From: Chryseobacterium mucoviscidosis
GTDB taxonomy: Bacteria > Bacteroidota > Bacteroidia > Flavobacteriales > Weeksellaceae
Length of the DNA stretch: 64,000 nt
NCBI RefSeq assembly: GCF_002177115.1
Contig: NZ_MVAG01000119.1
Coordinates: 49,680-113,679 of the forward strand
Reading direction: 5' to 3'
Below are positions 36,411 through 44,019 of this stretch, piece by piece. The position numbers were made by a program, and so were the translations under genes. The notes under the pieces are model-generated. The model did no database searches. It was not told the origin of the DNA and was given only the letters and a program-made list of their open reading frames with translations. Every line of letters begins with the position of its first letter. The stretch's first letter is position 1.

Positions 36411-37599
36411 TCGAAAATACAAACAAACATCGATCGGTCTTATTCCCACAGATTGGAAAGTGAAGAAATTTGGGGAAGTGGTGAAAATTGAAGGAGGAAA
36501 TCAGCCTTCACTAAAGAATTTCATTTATGAACATAAAGAAGGTTATATAAGATTAATTCAAACAAGAGATTATAGAACAGATAAATACATTACTTATATC
36601 CCAAAAGTACTAGCAAAGAAATTTTGTAAAAAAGATGATATAATAATAGGAAGGTATGGACCTCCAATTTTTCAAATTTTTACTGGATTAGAAGGAGCAT
36701 ATAATGTGGCTCTTATGAAAGCAATACCTGATTTAAGCATTGCTGATAGAAAGTTCACATACTATTTTATTTCAAGACCTGAATTAAGAAAATATTTGGA
36801 AGGGTTATCTCAAAGATCAGGTGGACAAACTGGAGTTGAAATTGATAAATTAAATGACTATCCATTTCCACTCCCTCCACTTCCCGAGCAACAAAAAATT
36901 GCCGAAATCCTTTCTACTTGGGACAAAGCTATACAAGAAGTTCAACTTTTAATAAAAAAATTAGAAGTAAGAAATAAGGCGTTGGCGTTTTCGTTGTTGA
37001 GAGGTAAGTTAGTTAACAAAAATTCTAGAAAAATATCATTAAGTAAATTCTTGACATTTACACCAAGAGAAATTGAAAAGCCAACTGAAAATTATCTTGC
37101 ATTAGGTATTAGAAGCCACGGGAAAGGAATTTTTCATAAACCAGATTCCGACCCGAAGGCGATATCAATGGATAAACTATACGAAGTGAAAGAAAATGAT
37201 TTCATTGTAAATATCACTTTTGCGTGGGAACACGCTGTTGCCATTATCAGCAAGGAAGATGAAGGTGGTTTGGTTTCCCATCGTTTTCCAACCTATGTAA
37301 TTGATCAAAAAACAGTTTCTGTTGAATTTTTTAGACATATTATTTTGCAACCATTCTTCAAGCAAATGTTGGATAACATTTCGCCTGGAGGCGCTGGACG
37401 TAATAGGGTTTTAAGCAAAAAAGATTTGTTGAAGTTAGAAATTTCAGTTCCTTCTTTGCAAGAACAACATTCAATTGCAGAAATTTTAAACACCGCACAC
37501 CAAGAACTGAAACAGTATCAAGAAAAATTAAAAGCTTTACAATTACAGAAAAAAGGCTTAATGCAACAATTATTAACTGGCAAAATAAGAATCGTGTAA
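36397..37599 (+). CDS. hsdS: type I R-M specificity subunit S (two TRDs)
   Basis: DNA-recognition subunit, 400 residues. TRD1 about 1-160 (SIGLIPTDWKVKKFGEVVKI start), first conserved helix LPPLPEQQKIAEILSTWDKAI to about 205, TRD2 about 210-345, second conserved helix VPSLQEQHSIAEILNTAHQEL and the end LMQQLLTGKIRIV. This is a complete HsdS. The TRD1 and TRD2 sequences differ, so the target should be an asymmetric bipartite site. Confidence 0.93.
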   Translation: MQQNNRKYKQTSIGLIPTDWKVKKFGEVVKIEGGNQPSLKNFIYEHKEGYIRLIQTRDYRTDKYITYIPKVLAKKFCKKDDIIIGRYGPPIFQIFTGLEGAYNVALMKAIPDLSIADRKFTYYFISRPELRKYLEGLSQRSGGQTGVEIDKLNDYPFPLPPLPEQQKIAEILSTWDKAIQEVQLLIKKLEVRNKALAFSLLRGKLVNKNSRKISLSKFLTFTPREIEKPTENYLALGIRSHGKGIFHKPDSDPKAISMDKLYEVKENDFIVNITFAWEHAVAIISKEDEGGLVSHRFPTYVIDQKTVSVEFFRHIILQPFFKQMLDNISPGGAGRNRVLSKKDLLKLEISVPSLQEQHSIAEILNTAHQELKQYQEKLKALQLQKKGLMQQLLTGKIRIV

Positions 37600-37639
37600 A
37601 AAAATAATACCATTAATCCAATCACAAAAACTATTAATT

Positions 37640-39244
37640 ATGGCAAAAAGTAGATCTTTTTCAATTTATTTACTCAAAGAAAATTACAATCCTTCAAATT
37701 CATTAAAAGAAGGACATACATTAGAATTATTACAGGAGGAAGATACCAATCTCCCTGAAGAAGCTGTAATGTATATTTCCGATAGACCCGTTAGGACACC
37801 TTGGTGGAAATCCTATTGGAATATTAATAAAAACCTGATTCAGACTCAGAAAGGAGCTTTAGTGTTTTTGAAATTGAATGAAAATTGGGTAGCCTTAACT
37901 TTCGGCTCCACTTATCATCAATTGAAAGATGAGGCTTTTGAATATGATTTTGGTATAAAAACCACATTAAATGCATTAGATCCTAAAAAAATCAAATCAA
38001 CAGATATTTTGCAGCCTGAAAATGCTAAAAGACAACGCGTACAAAGTCCAACAGCATCTGAACTAAATTTTTTTCAGTTGAATAATGATGAAACTATTTT
38101 GAAGAAAATGACAGGGGCTGTAAGGCAGGAATACCAAGAACTATTTAAGAATATTACAGGAGGAAATAATATTAGAGTTTCGTCAAACTTACAGGCTGAT
38201 GAAATAACAGAATTGTGCGAAGAACTAATAACTATATACAATAAGGAAGATTATAAAACAAGTTTCCCAGAATTACAAAACATTGTTCCGGTTAAAGATC
38301 CTACCATACTAAATCAGTTAAACAATATCTTAGTAGAAGCTTTTAATCAAGATCCCGCACCAATGGAATTGGTCTTGGCTATCCCTGAGATTTTTGATTA
38401 TGAAACAGATTATAAAGTAAAATATTCTGGAGAAGGAAAATCAGATTTAGAATTTGCAGATGTTTATATTAAAGGTTACAGAGAGTACTTATTGGATAGA
38501 CAAGTTGAGGAAATCAATTCAATAGAAAAATTTTTATCTCATAAATTAAAAATTGTAGATGATAACGACATACTTATAAAAGAGTATTCAATATATAAGA
38601 GTATTTTATTTGACTGTGACTACAGTGATAATGTTTATCATTTGTGTGATGGAGAATGGTATTTAATACAAAAAGATTTCATTCAGAAACTTTCAGACAT
38701 TTTAGATCCTCTTTTTATAACAGAACACAATTATCTCCACCAATGTGACCACAAAAGAGAAGATGAATACAATAATTCCGTAAGAGATGCTTTCACAGAA
38801 GTAATCTGTTTAGATAAAGAAAACATCTCTCCTAATGGTCAATACAAAGTTGAACCTTGCGATTTAATATTTATTGATAATGATTATTTGGAATTAGCAC
38901 ATATTAAGATTTCGACAAGATCGGCAAGTTTAAGCCATCTCTTCAATCAAGGAGTAAATTCTGTAGAATTGTTAAGAGTAAATGAAGAAGCTCAAAATAA
39001 ACTGTTAGATCTTGTTCAGGAAAATGATAATATGGAACCATTTATCCGAGAAGGAAAATATCGTGTAAGTTATGGTATTATTTCCAAAAAAGTGAACAAA
39101 AAATCAAATGGATTGCCTATTTTCTCTCGTATTAGTCTGTTGAGAATTGTCAATACACTTAAAATGATGAATATTCCTGTTCAGATTTTTTACATTTTTG
39201 ATAATGTAGACAGAAAAAAATTAGAAGAAGATACAGAGGATTAA
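37640..39244 (+). CDS. TIGR04141/DUF6119 family protein in R-M island
   Basis: A 534-residue protein that I assign to the sporadically distributed family TIGR04141 (DUF6119), from the N-terminus SFSIYLLKE and the ALVFLKLNENWVALTFGSTYHQLK segment, followed by FGIKTTLNALDPKKIKSTDI. No catalytic motif is obvious; a possible nuclease-like CxxD/E pattern (CDLIFIDNDYLELAHIKIST) in the C-terminal third deserves attention. It lies between hsdS and hsdR in the same direction, 40 bp and 10 bp away. Family members are known from restriction and defence-type neighbourhoods; function unknown. Confidence 0.75.
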   Translation: MAKSRSFSIYLLKENYNPSNSLKEGHTLELLQEEDTNLPEEAVMYISDRPVRTPWWKSYWNINKNLIQTQKGALVFLKLNENWVALTFGSTYHQLKDEAFEYDFGIKTTLNALDPKKIKSTDILQPENAKRQRVQSPTASELNFFQLNNDETILKKMTGAVRQEYQELFKNITGGNNIRVSSNLQADEITELCEELITIYNKEDYKTSFPELQNIVPVKDPTILNQLNNILVEAFNQDPAPMELVLAIPEIFDYETDYKVKYSGEGKSDLEFADVYIKGYREYLLDRQVEEINSIEKFLSHKLKIVDDNDILIKEYSIYKSILFDCDYSDNVYHLCDGEWYLIQKDFIQKLSDILDPLFITEHNYLHQCDHKREDEYNNSVRDAFTEVICLDKENISPNGQYKVEPCDLIFIDNDYLELAHIKISTRSASLSHLFNQGVNSVELLRVNEEAQNKLLDLVQENDNMEPFIREGKYRVSYGIISKKVNKKSNGLPIFSRISLLRIVNTLKMMNIPVQIFYIFDNVDRKKLEEDTED

Positions 39245-39254
39245 AAAAAAAATT

Positions 39255-42200
39255 ATGACACCATCCTACATAGAAGATCATATCAGTCAATTACCAGCGT
39301 TGCAAATGCTAATAAAAATGGGCTATACCTATATTTCTCCAGACGAAGCCTTACAACTTCGTGAAGGAAGAAAAACCAATGTTTTGTTGAGAGATATTTT
39401 GAAAACGCAACTTCAAAAAATCAACAAAATTGAATATAAAGGACAAACGCACGACTTTTCGGATACCAATGTAGAATTGGCGATTAGCGAGCTGAAGGAA
39501 CTTCCTATGCATTTAGGGTTCATTAATGCCAATCAGCATTTTTATGATCTCATTACACTCGGTAAAAGTTTTGAGCAAACTATTTATGGTGATCGTAAAA
39601 GTTTTTCTTTCAAATACATCGATTGGGAACATCCAGAAAACAATACTTTCCACGTTTCCGAAGAATTTGCAGTTACCCGTTCTCATCGTTCAGACACCTA
39701 TCGTCCAGATATTGTGTTGTTCATTAATGGGATTCCAATGGTAGTAATAGAATGTAAATCCAACGCCATAAAATCTCCGGTAGAAGAAGGAATTTCGCAA
39801 CACCTGAGAAACCAACAAGAAGACGGAATTCGGGATTTGTATGTTTATTCCAACTTATTGCTTTCATTGGCGGTAAGTGATGCCAAATATGCCACTACAG
39901 CAACACCTACAAAATTTTGGTCGGTTTGGAAAGAGAAATTTACAAATGCTAAAGAAGAAAATGCTTTCTACCAAAATCTCCGCGATCTAAAACAAGCTGA
40001 ATTGCCCAAAGACATTCATACTGAAGTTTTTAAAACAAGATATTGGAGTACCATCCGATATTTTCAAGAACTCGGCAAATTAGAATTGGCAGTTACCACA
40101 CAAGACCAATTATTATATAGCATTTGCCATCCAAAACGCTTGTTAGAATTGGTATTTCGTTTTATTCTTTTCGATGAAGGAATTAAAAAAGTAACCCGAT
40201 ACCAACAATATTATGGGATTACCAAAACCATCAAACAAATAGAAAAAACAGATCATAGCGGGAAACGTAAAGGCGGGGTAATCTGGCACACCCAAGGAAG
40301 TGGGAAATCGCTCACAATGGTAATGCTTGCCCAACAAATAGCTTTGAGTAAAAAGATTAAAAATCCTAAAATCATCTTGGTAACCGACCGTGTAGATCTC
40401 AACACACAGATGACAGAAACCTTTCAGAAATGTAATATTCCTGTGGAGGAAGCGACAACAGGAAAACATTTAATAGAATTGTTGAAAAACAATTCGGATG
40501 CAGTCATTACCACTATCATTAATAAATTTAAAGCAGCAGTTAATCAAGAGCCTGAAGGTTTTAGTTCATCAGAGATTTTTGTGTTGATAGATGAAGGACA
40601 CCGTAGTCAATACAAAACATTCAATGTAAAAATGCAAAAGACTTTTCCTAATGGTTGTTTTATTGCTTTTACTGGAACGCCTCTAATGAAATCAGAGAAA
40701 AATACGGCGGATAAATTTGGTGGCGTAATAGATGAATACACCATAAAAGATGCGGTGGAAGATGGTGCGGTTGTGCCTCTATTGTATGAAGGACGGCACA
40801 ATTCCATTACGGTAAACGAGAAACCTTTAGACAATTTCTTTGATAAAGTTTCTGAACCATTAACTAAATATGGTAAAGCAGGACTAAAAAGAAAATACAG
40901 TTCCAAAAATGCGATTAACAAAGCAGATCAAGTTGTCTATGACAGAGCTTGGGACATAAGTGAACATTTTGTTGGTTTTATCCAAAATACAGGATTTAAA
41001 GCACAGTTGGTTGCTCCTAACAAAACAACTGCCATTTTATACCGAAAATACCTGAATGAAATAGGAAAAGTATCTTCTGAAGTTGTCATTTCTGCTCCAG
41101 ATACGAGAGAAAATTATGATGATGCTTTTGAAGAAAATGAAAATTTGGTTCAGTCTTTCTACAAATCAATGATGGACAAATACGGCACACAGGAAAAATA
41201 TGAAAAATCCATCATCAATGCTTTTAAATATCAAGAAAATCCTGAGATTATTATTGTAGTAGATAAGCTTCTTACGGGGTTTGATGCTCCCAAAAACAGA
41301 GTATTATACTTAACGAGAAGTTTGAAAGAACACACTTTGTTGCAAGCCATCGCAAGAGTCAATAGATTAGCAGAAGGTAAAGATTATGGTTTAATTGTGG
41401 ATTATTATGGGAATTTAGAAAACCTTGACAAAGCCATAGAAATTTATTCGGGTTCAGACGAAATGAATCCTGATGATGTAAAAGGTTCTGTTACGAATGT
41501 GAAAGACATCATCAAAGATCTTCCACAAGTACATTCCGAAGTTTGGGATATTTTTTCTGCCATCAAAAATAAATACGATACAGAAGCCTATGCTGTACAT
41601 TTAAGAGATGAAGAGCAACGTCATCTTTTCTATGAAAAACTATCCAAATTCATTAGATTGTTTAGCTTGGCAATGGCAACTATTGAGTTTAATGATGTAA
41701 AAAATGATACGGTTATTGAAAAATACAAAAAAGACAGCAAATTTTTTATTCAGTTAAGGATAGATGTAAAACGCAGGTACTTTGACCAAATAGATTATAA
41801 AGCCTATGAATCTCAAGTTCAGAAATTAATAGACAAACACATCACTACCGATGGAGAAATATTAAAAATAACCGAGCCTATAGATATTTTTAATAAACAA
41901 GAGCGTGATAATGAAGTGGAAAAATTGATAGGTAAAGCAGCTAAAGCGGATCACATAGCAGCACGTACTTCAAAGGGAATAACCATAAAAATGGATGAAG
42001 ACCCCATATTTTATAAAAAACTGTCTGAACTGATTAAAGAAACCATCCTAGATTATAAGCAAAGCCGAATAGATGAAACAGAATATCTCAATAAAATTAA
42101 AGATATTGAAGAACGCTTCCTAACGGGAAAACAAGACGATGTACCTGCAATAATTGAAGATAAAAAAATAGCAGTAGCATTTTATAATTTTATCAATGCA

Positions 42201-42464
42201 AAATTATTTACATTTTTAGGAGATAGATTGCAAAATGCAGAAATTGCATTAAAAATTCAAGAATTAATAAAAGATATAACCACAGAAAACAATAAAGCTA
42301 TTGTTGACTGGAAGTTGAACAAAGAAATTGAAAAGCAAATTTGGAGTGAATTAGATGACTATTTTTATAGCTTATCATTGGAAATGGATCATCAAATTCC
42401 TTTTGATATTTTAGATGACTTTGTAGAAGAAGTGATTAAAATAGCTAAAAAGCAAATGGATTAA
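39255..42464 (+). CDS. hsdR: type I R-M restriction subunit R
   Basis: Motor and nuclease subunit that translocates and cuts unmodified DNA. 1069 residues: N-terminal nuclease with TYRPDIVLF (Asp152) and VIECKSN (Glu166, Lys168), SF2 helicase with Walker A HTQGSGKS (Lys351), DEGHRSQ box and TGTPLM motif, later VDKLLTGFDAP and QAIARVNRL, and a helical C-terminal domain. The start follows a run of ten A with no Shine-Dalgarno sequence. Confidence 0.96.
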   Translation: MTPSYIEDHISQLPALQMLIKMGYTYISPDEALQLREGRKTNVLLRDILKTQLQKINKIEYKGQTHDFSDTNVELAISELKELPMHLGFINANQHFYDLITLGKSFEQTIYGDRKSFSFKYIDWEHPENNTFHVSEEFAVTRSHRSDTYRPDIVLFINGIPMVVIECKSNAIKSPVEEGISQHLRNQQEDGIRDLYVYSNLLLSLAVSDAKYATTATPTKFWSVWKEKFTNAKEENAFYQNLRDLKQAELPKDIHTEVFKTRYWSTIRYFQELGKLELAVTTQDQLLYSICHPKRLLELVFRFILFDEGIKKVTRYQQYYGITKTIKQIEKTDHSGKRKGGVIWHTQGSGKSLTMVMLAQQIALSKKIKNPKIILVTDRVDLNTQMTETFQKCNIPVEEATTGKHLIELLKNNSDAVITTIINKFKAAVNQEPEGFSSSEIFVLIDEGHRSQYKTFNVKMQKTFPNGCFIAFTGTPLMKSEKNTADKFGGVIDEYTIKDAVEDGAVVPLLYEGRHNSITVNEKPLDNFFDKVSEPLTKYGKAGLKRKYSSKNAINKADQVVYDRAWDISEHFVGFIQNTGFKAQLVAPNKTTAILYRKYLNEIGKVSSEVVISAPDTRENYDDAFEENENLVQSFYKSMMDKYGTQEKYEKSIINAFKYQENPEIIIVVDKLLTGFDAPKNRVLYLTRSLKEHTLLQAIARVNRLAEGKDYGLIVDYYGNLENLDKAIEIYSGSDEMNPDDVKGSVTNVKDIIKDLPQVHSEVWDIFSAIKNKYDTEAYAVHLRDEEQRHLFYEKLSKFIRLFSLAMATIEFNDVKNDTVIEKYKKDSKFFIQLRIDVKRRYFDQIDYKAYESQVQKLIDKHITTDGEILKITEPIDIFNKQERDNEVEKLIGKAAKADHIAARTSKGITIKMDEDPIFYKKLSELIKETILDYKQSRIDETEYLNKIKDIEERFLTGKQDDVPAIIEDKKIAVAFYNFINAKLFTFLGDRLQNAEIALKIQELIKDITTENNKAIVDWKLNKEIEKQIWSELDDYFYSLSLEMDHQIPFDILDDFVEEVIKIAKKQMD

Positions 42465-42466
42465 GG

Positions 42467-43165
42467 ATGAAGATTGAATATAAGTACGGTAAGAAAAATA
42501 TCGAAGCAGAAGTTATTTATTCGGACAGAAAGACGATTGATTTACGAATTTTTCCTGAAGGTAATATCCAGATTACGGTTCCGAAAAATACGTCAATAGA
42601 AAAAGTTATAGAAAAAGTAAAACCAAAATCTAAGTGGATTTTACAACAGCAACGCACATTTGAATTGTTCAGACCATTTACCAAAGAAAGATTATATACT
42701 CCTGGAGAAACACATCGTTATCTAGGAAGACAGTATAAATTGGTGATTAATAAAACGGAACAAAATAAAACAGATATTAATTTAGGGAAAGGTTTGTTTA
42801 CCATTACAACTAAAAATGATAATATAGAACAAATCATTCAAAAATTTTATAAAAGTAAGGCCGATATTATTTTCAAGGAATTGCTAGATCAATTGCTTTC
42901 TCAGTTTCCTCAGTTTAATACTTATAACATAAGACTCACTCATCGATTTATGAAAAAACGTTGGGGAAGTTGCTCAATGAATGGCAATATCATATTGAAT
43001 ACAGAGTTGATAAAAGCAAATAAGGCTTGTATAGAGTATGTTATCCTGCACGAGCTTTGCCATTTAATTCATCCCAATCATTCAAAAGATTTTTATAGAA
43101 CATTAACCGAAGTATTACCTAGCTGGGAGAAAATAAAACTAAATCTGGAAAGAAGCCTGTCTTAA
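42467..43165 (+). CDS. YgjP-like/M48-type metallopeptidase (DUF45)
   Basis: A 232-residue protein of the YgjP (DUF45) group. The zinc motif HELCHLIHPNH gives His195, Glu196 and His199, preceded by the family segment KRWGSCSMNGNIILN. No signal peptide, so cytoplasmic. It starts 2 bp after the hsdR stop. Such genes often follow hsdR; a role in turnover of the restriction enzyme is plausible but unproven. It is the last gene of the element. Confidence 0.85.
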   Translation: MKIEYKYGKKNIEAEVIYSDRKTIDLRIFPEGNIQITVPKNTSIEKVIEKVKPKSKWILQQQRTFELFRPFTKERLYTPGETHRYLGRQYKLVINKTEQNKTDINLGKGLFTITTKNDNIEQIIQKFYKSKADIIFKELLDQLLSQFPQFNTYNIRLTHRFMKKRWGSCSMNGNIILNTELIKANKACIEYVILHELCHLIHPNHSKDFYRTLTEVLPSWEKIKLNLERSLS

Positions 43166-43187
43166 GTGTAAAATATAAAAAGAAATA

Positions 43188-43212
43188 ATTAGCACCTAAT
43201 TTAGCACCTAAT
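43188..43212 (+). repeat. right integrase arm-type site candidate
   Basis: Two TTAGCACCTA decamers at 43189 and 43201, same spacing and orientation as at the left end; 24 of 25 bases match 26571-26595. Confidence 0.65.
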
Positions 43213-43215
43213 AAT

Positions 43216-43247
43216 AAAAAATCCTGTAAGCCAACATCTTACAGGAT
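43216..43247 (-). terminator. element-borne terminator now serving ssrA
   Basis: Minus strand: ATCCTGTAAG - 7 nt - CTTACAGGAT and a T-run. It lies inside the element, directly after the attR core, replacing the chromosomal terminator left at 26410-26440. It may also stop R-M operon transcription from the other side. Confidence 0.85.
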
Positions 43248-43248
43248 T

Positions 43249-43267
43249 TTTTGTGGAGTTGGAGGGA
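43249..43267 (+). repeat. attR, 19-bp direct repeat in ssrA 3' end
   Basis: TTTTGTGGAGTTGGAGGGA, identical to attL; the last 14 bases encode the acceptor-stem and part of the T-arm 3' side of the tmRNA. Confidence 0.9.
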
Positions 43268-43652
43268 TTCGAACCCTCGTCCAAACAAGCAATACATAAG
43301 CTTTCTACATGCTTATTCTGCTATTGGTTTTCGACGGGAAGCAGAGAGCAGACACCCAACTTCCAGCTTATCTTCTGAGGTTTTCGAGCTTTAGCCGAAG
43401 CGTCTAAAGCCTTATTTCCGCATTCCTATATCCCAGAATCAAACGCCGCAGAACAGAGCATTTGTGGAATATCTTGCTCCCTTACTAAAATCTTCGGGGA
43501 AACGCTTGATCTACTATACTTCGATATTAAGCTGCAAGAGCGAACTCTTCGTTGCCAGTTAAAATTTTGTAGCAAGGGATTATAGAGATCGCGCTACGGT
43601 TCTCTGCATGCTTACTTACCCATTGGTCTTGCTGTCGAAACCAGTCAACCCC
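43254..43652 (-). ncRNA. ssrA: transfer-messenger RNA
   Basis: About 399 nt. The 5' end GGGGTTGACTGG pairs with the 3' CAACTCC to form the acceptor stem, next to a T-arm with GGTTCGAATCC. The tag reading frame at 43556-43527 is GGC AAC GAA GAG TTC GCT CTT GCA GCT TAA, giving GNEEFALAA. tmRNA rescues stalled ribosomes with SmpB and marks the peptide for proteolysis. CCA is not encoded. The 3' end is the integration site of the mobile element, whose core repeat restores it. Confidence 0.95.
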
Positions 43653-43668
43653 ATGAATAAAGTGAATG

Positions 43669-43676
43669 CAAAGATA
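43669..43676 (-). promoter_or_regulatory. -7 box TATCTTTG of ssrA
   Basis: TAnnTTTG match 16 bp before the mature tmRNA 5' end, leaving a short leader for RNase P to remove. Confidence 0.55.
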
Positions 43677-43780
43677 ACACTTTTATTCAAATTCAGTTCA
43701 TATTCTTTCAGTCATTTTAATAATGGGATTTCATGTATTTTATTTGAAGCTTTCTCCTGCTTTCCGTTGCAATTCCTCAT

Positions 43781-43810
43781 TGCGCGGCTCCGCTTCGCTC
43801 CGCCGCTCCA
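43781..43810. repeat. GC-rich palindromic island
   Basis: GCGCGGCTCCGCTTCGCTCC followed by GCCGC: two GCTCCGC copies and GCGG/CCGC inverted ends in an otherwise A/T-rich 367-bp gap between ssrA and the next gene. It resembles a dispersed intergenic repeat; nothing else here except the ssrA promoter and the repeat at 43978. Confidence 0.45.
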
Positions 43811-43922
43811 TTCCGGGATTTTCTCTTCAATCAGGGCTAGGGTGGAAGTGGGTAGTATAAATGATAGACAAAAAAACTTTTAAGCAAAGAACAAAAGCCT
43901 GAACAGCAAAAAAATAACCCTC

Positions 43923-43956
43923 AAAAACAAAAAGTGCCGGAAAAAACCCGACACTT
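43923..43956 (-). terminator. terminator of gliding-type surface protein gene
   Basis: Minus strand: AAGTGTCGG - 7 nt - CCGGCACTT and a T-rich run; one G-U pair. It lies 63 bp after the stop at 44020. Confidence 0.75.
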
Positions 43957-43977
43957 CTATAATTCATCTAAATCCTT

Positions 43978-44018
43978 TCCTCAATCTTAATCTCAATCTC
44001 AGTCTTAACTTCAACCTC
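43978..44018 (-). repeat. solo copy of the ATTAAGATTGAG repeat family
   Basis: On the minus strand it contains ATTAAGATTGAGG, also found in both arms around the four-helix-bundle gene at 16.6-17.1 kb, next to several degenerate GATTGAG units. It lies in the 3' UTR between a stop codon and its terminator. Confidence 0.6.
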
Positions 44019-44019
44019 A

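Larger units (their letters stand above)
26437..43267 (+). mobile_element. integrative and mobilizable element in ssrA carrying a type I R-M island
   Basis: About 16.8 kb bounded by a 19-bp direct repeat whose right copy is the tmRNA 3' end. It encodes a tyrosine integrase adjacent to attL, HTH protein, SF3-like helicase, Toprim primase, MobV-like relaxase and a full type I restriction-modification cluster. There is no type IV secretion gene, so transfer would need a helper. Base composition is visibly more A/T-rich than the flanking genes. Confidence 0.9.

Noticed and set aside
26437..43267. Prophage
   Set aside because: An integrase and helicase are present, but there are no capsid, tail, terminase or lysis genes; relaxase and R-M genes fit a mobilizable element instead.
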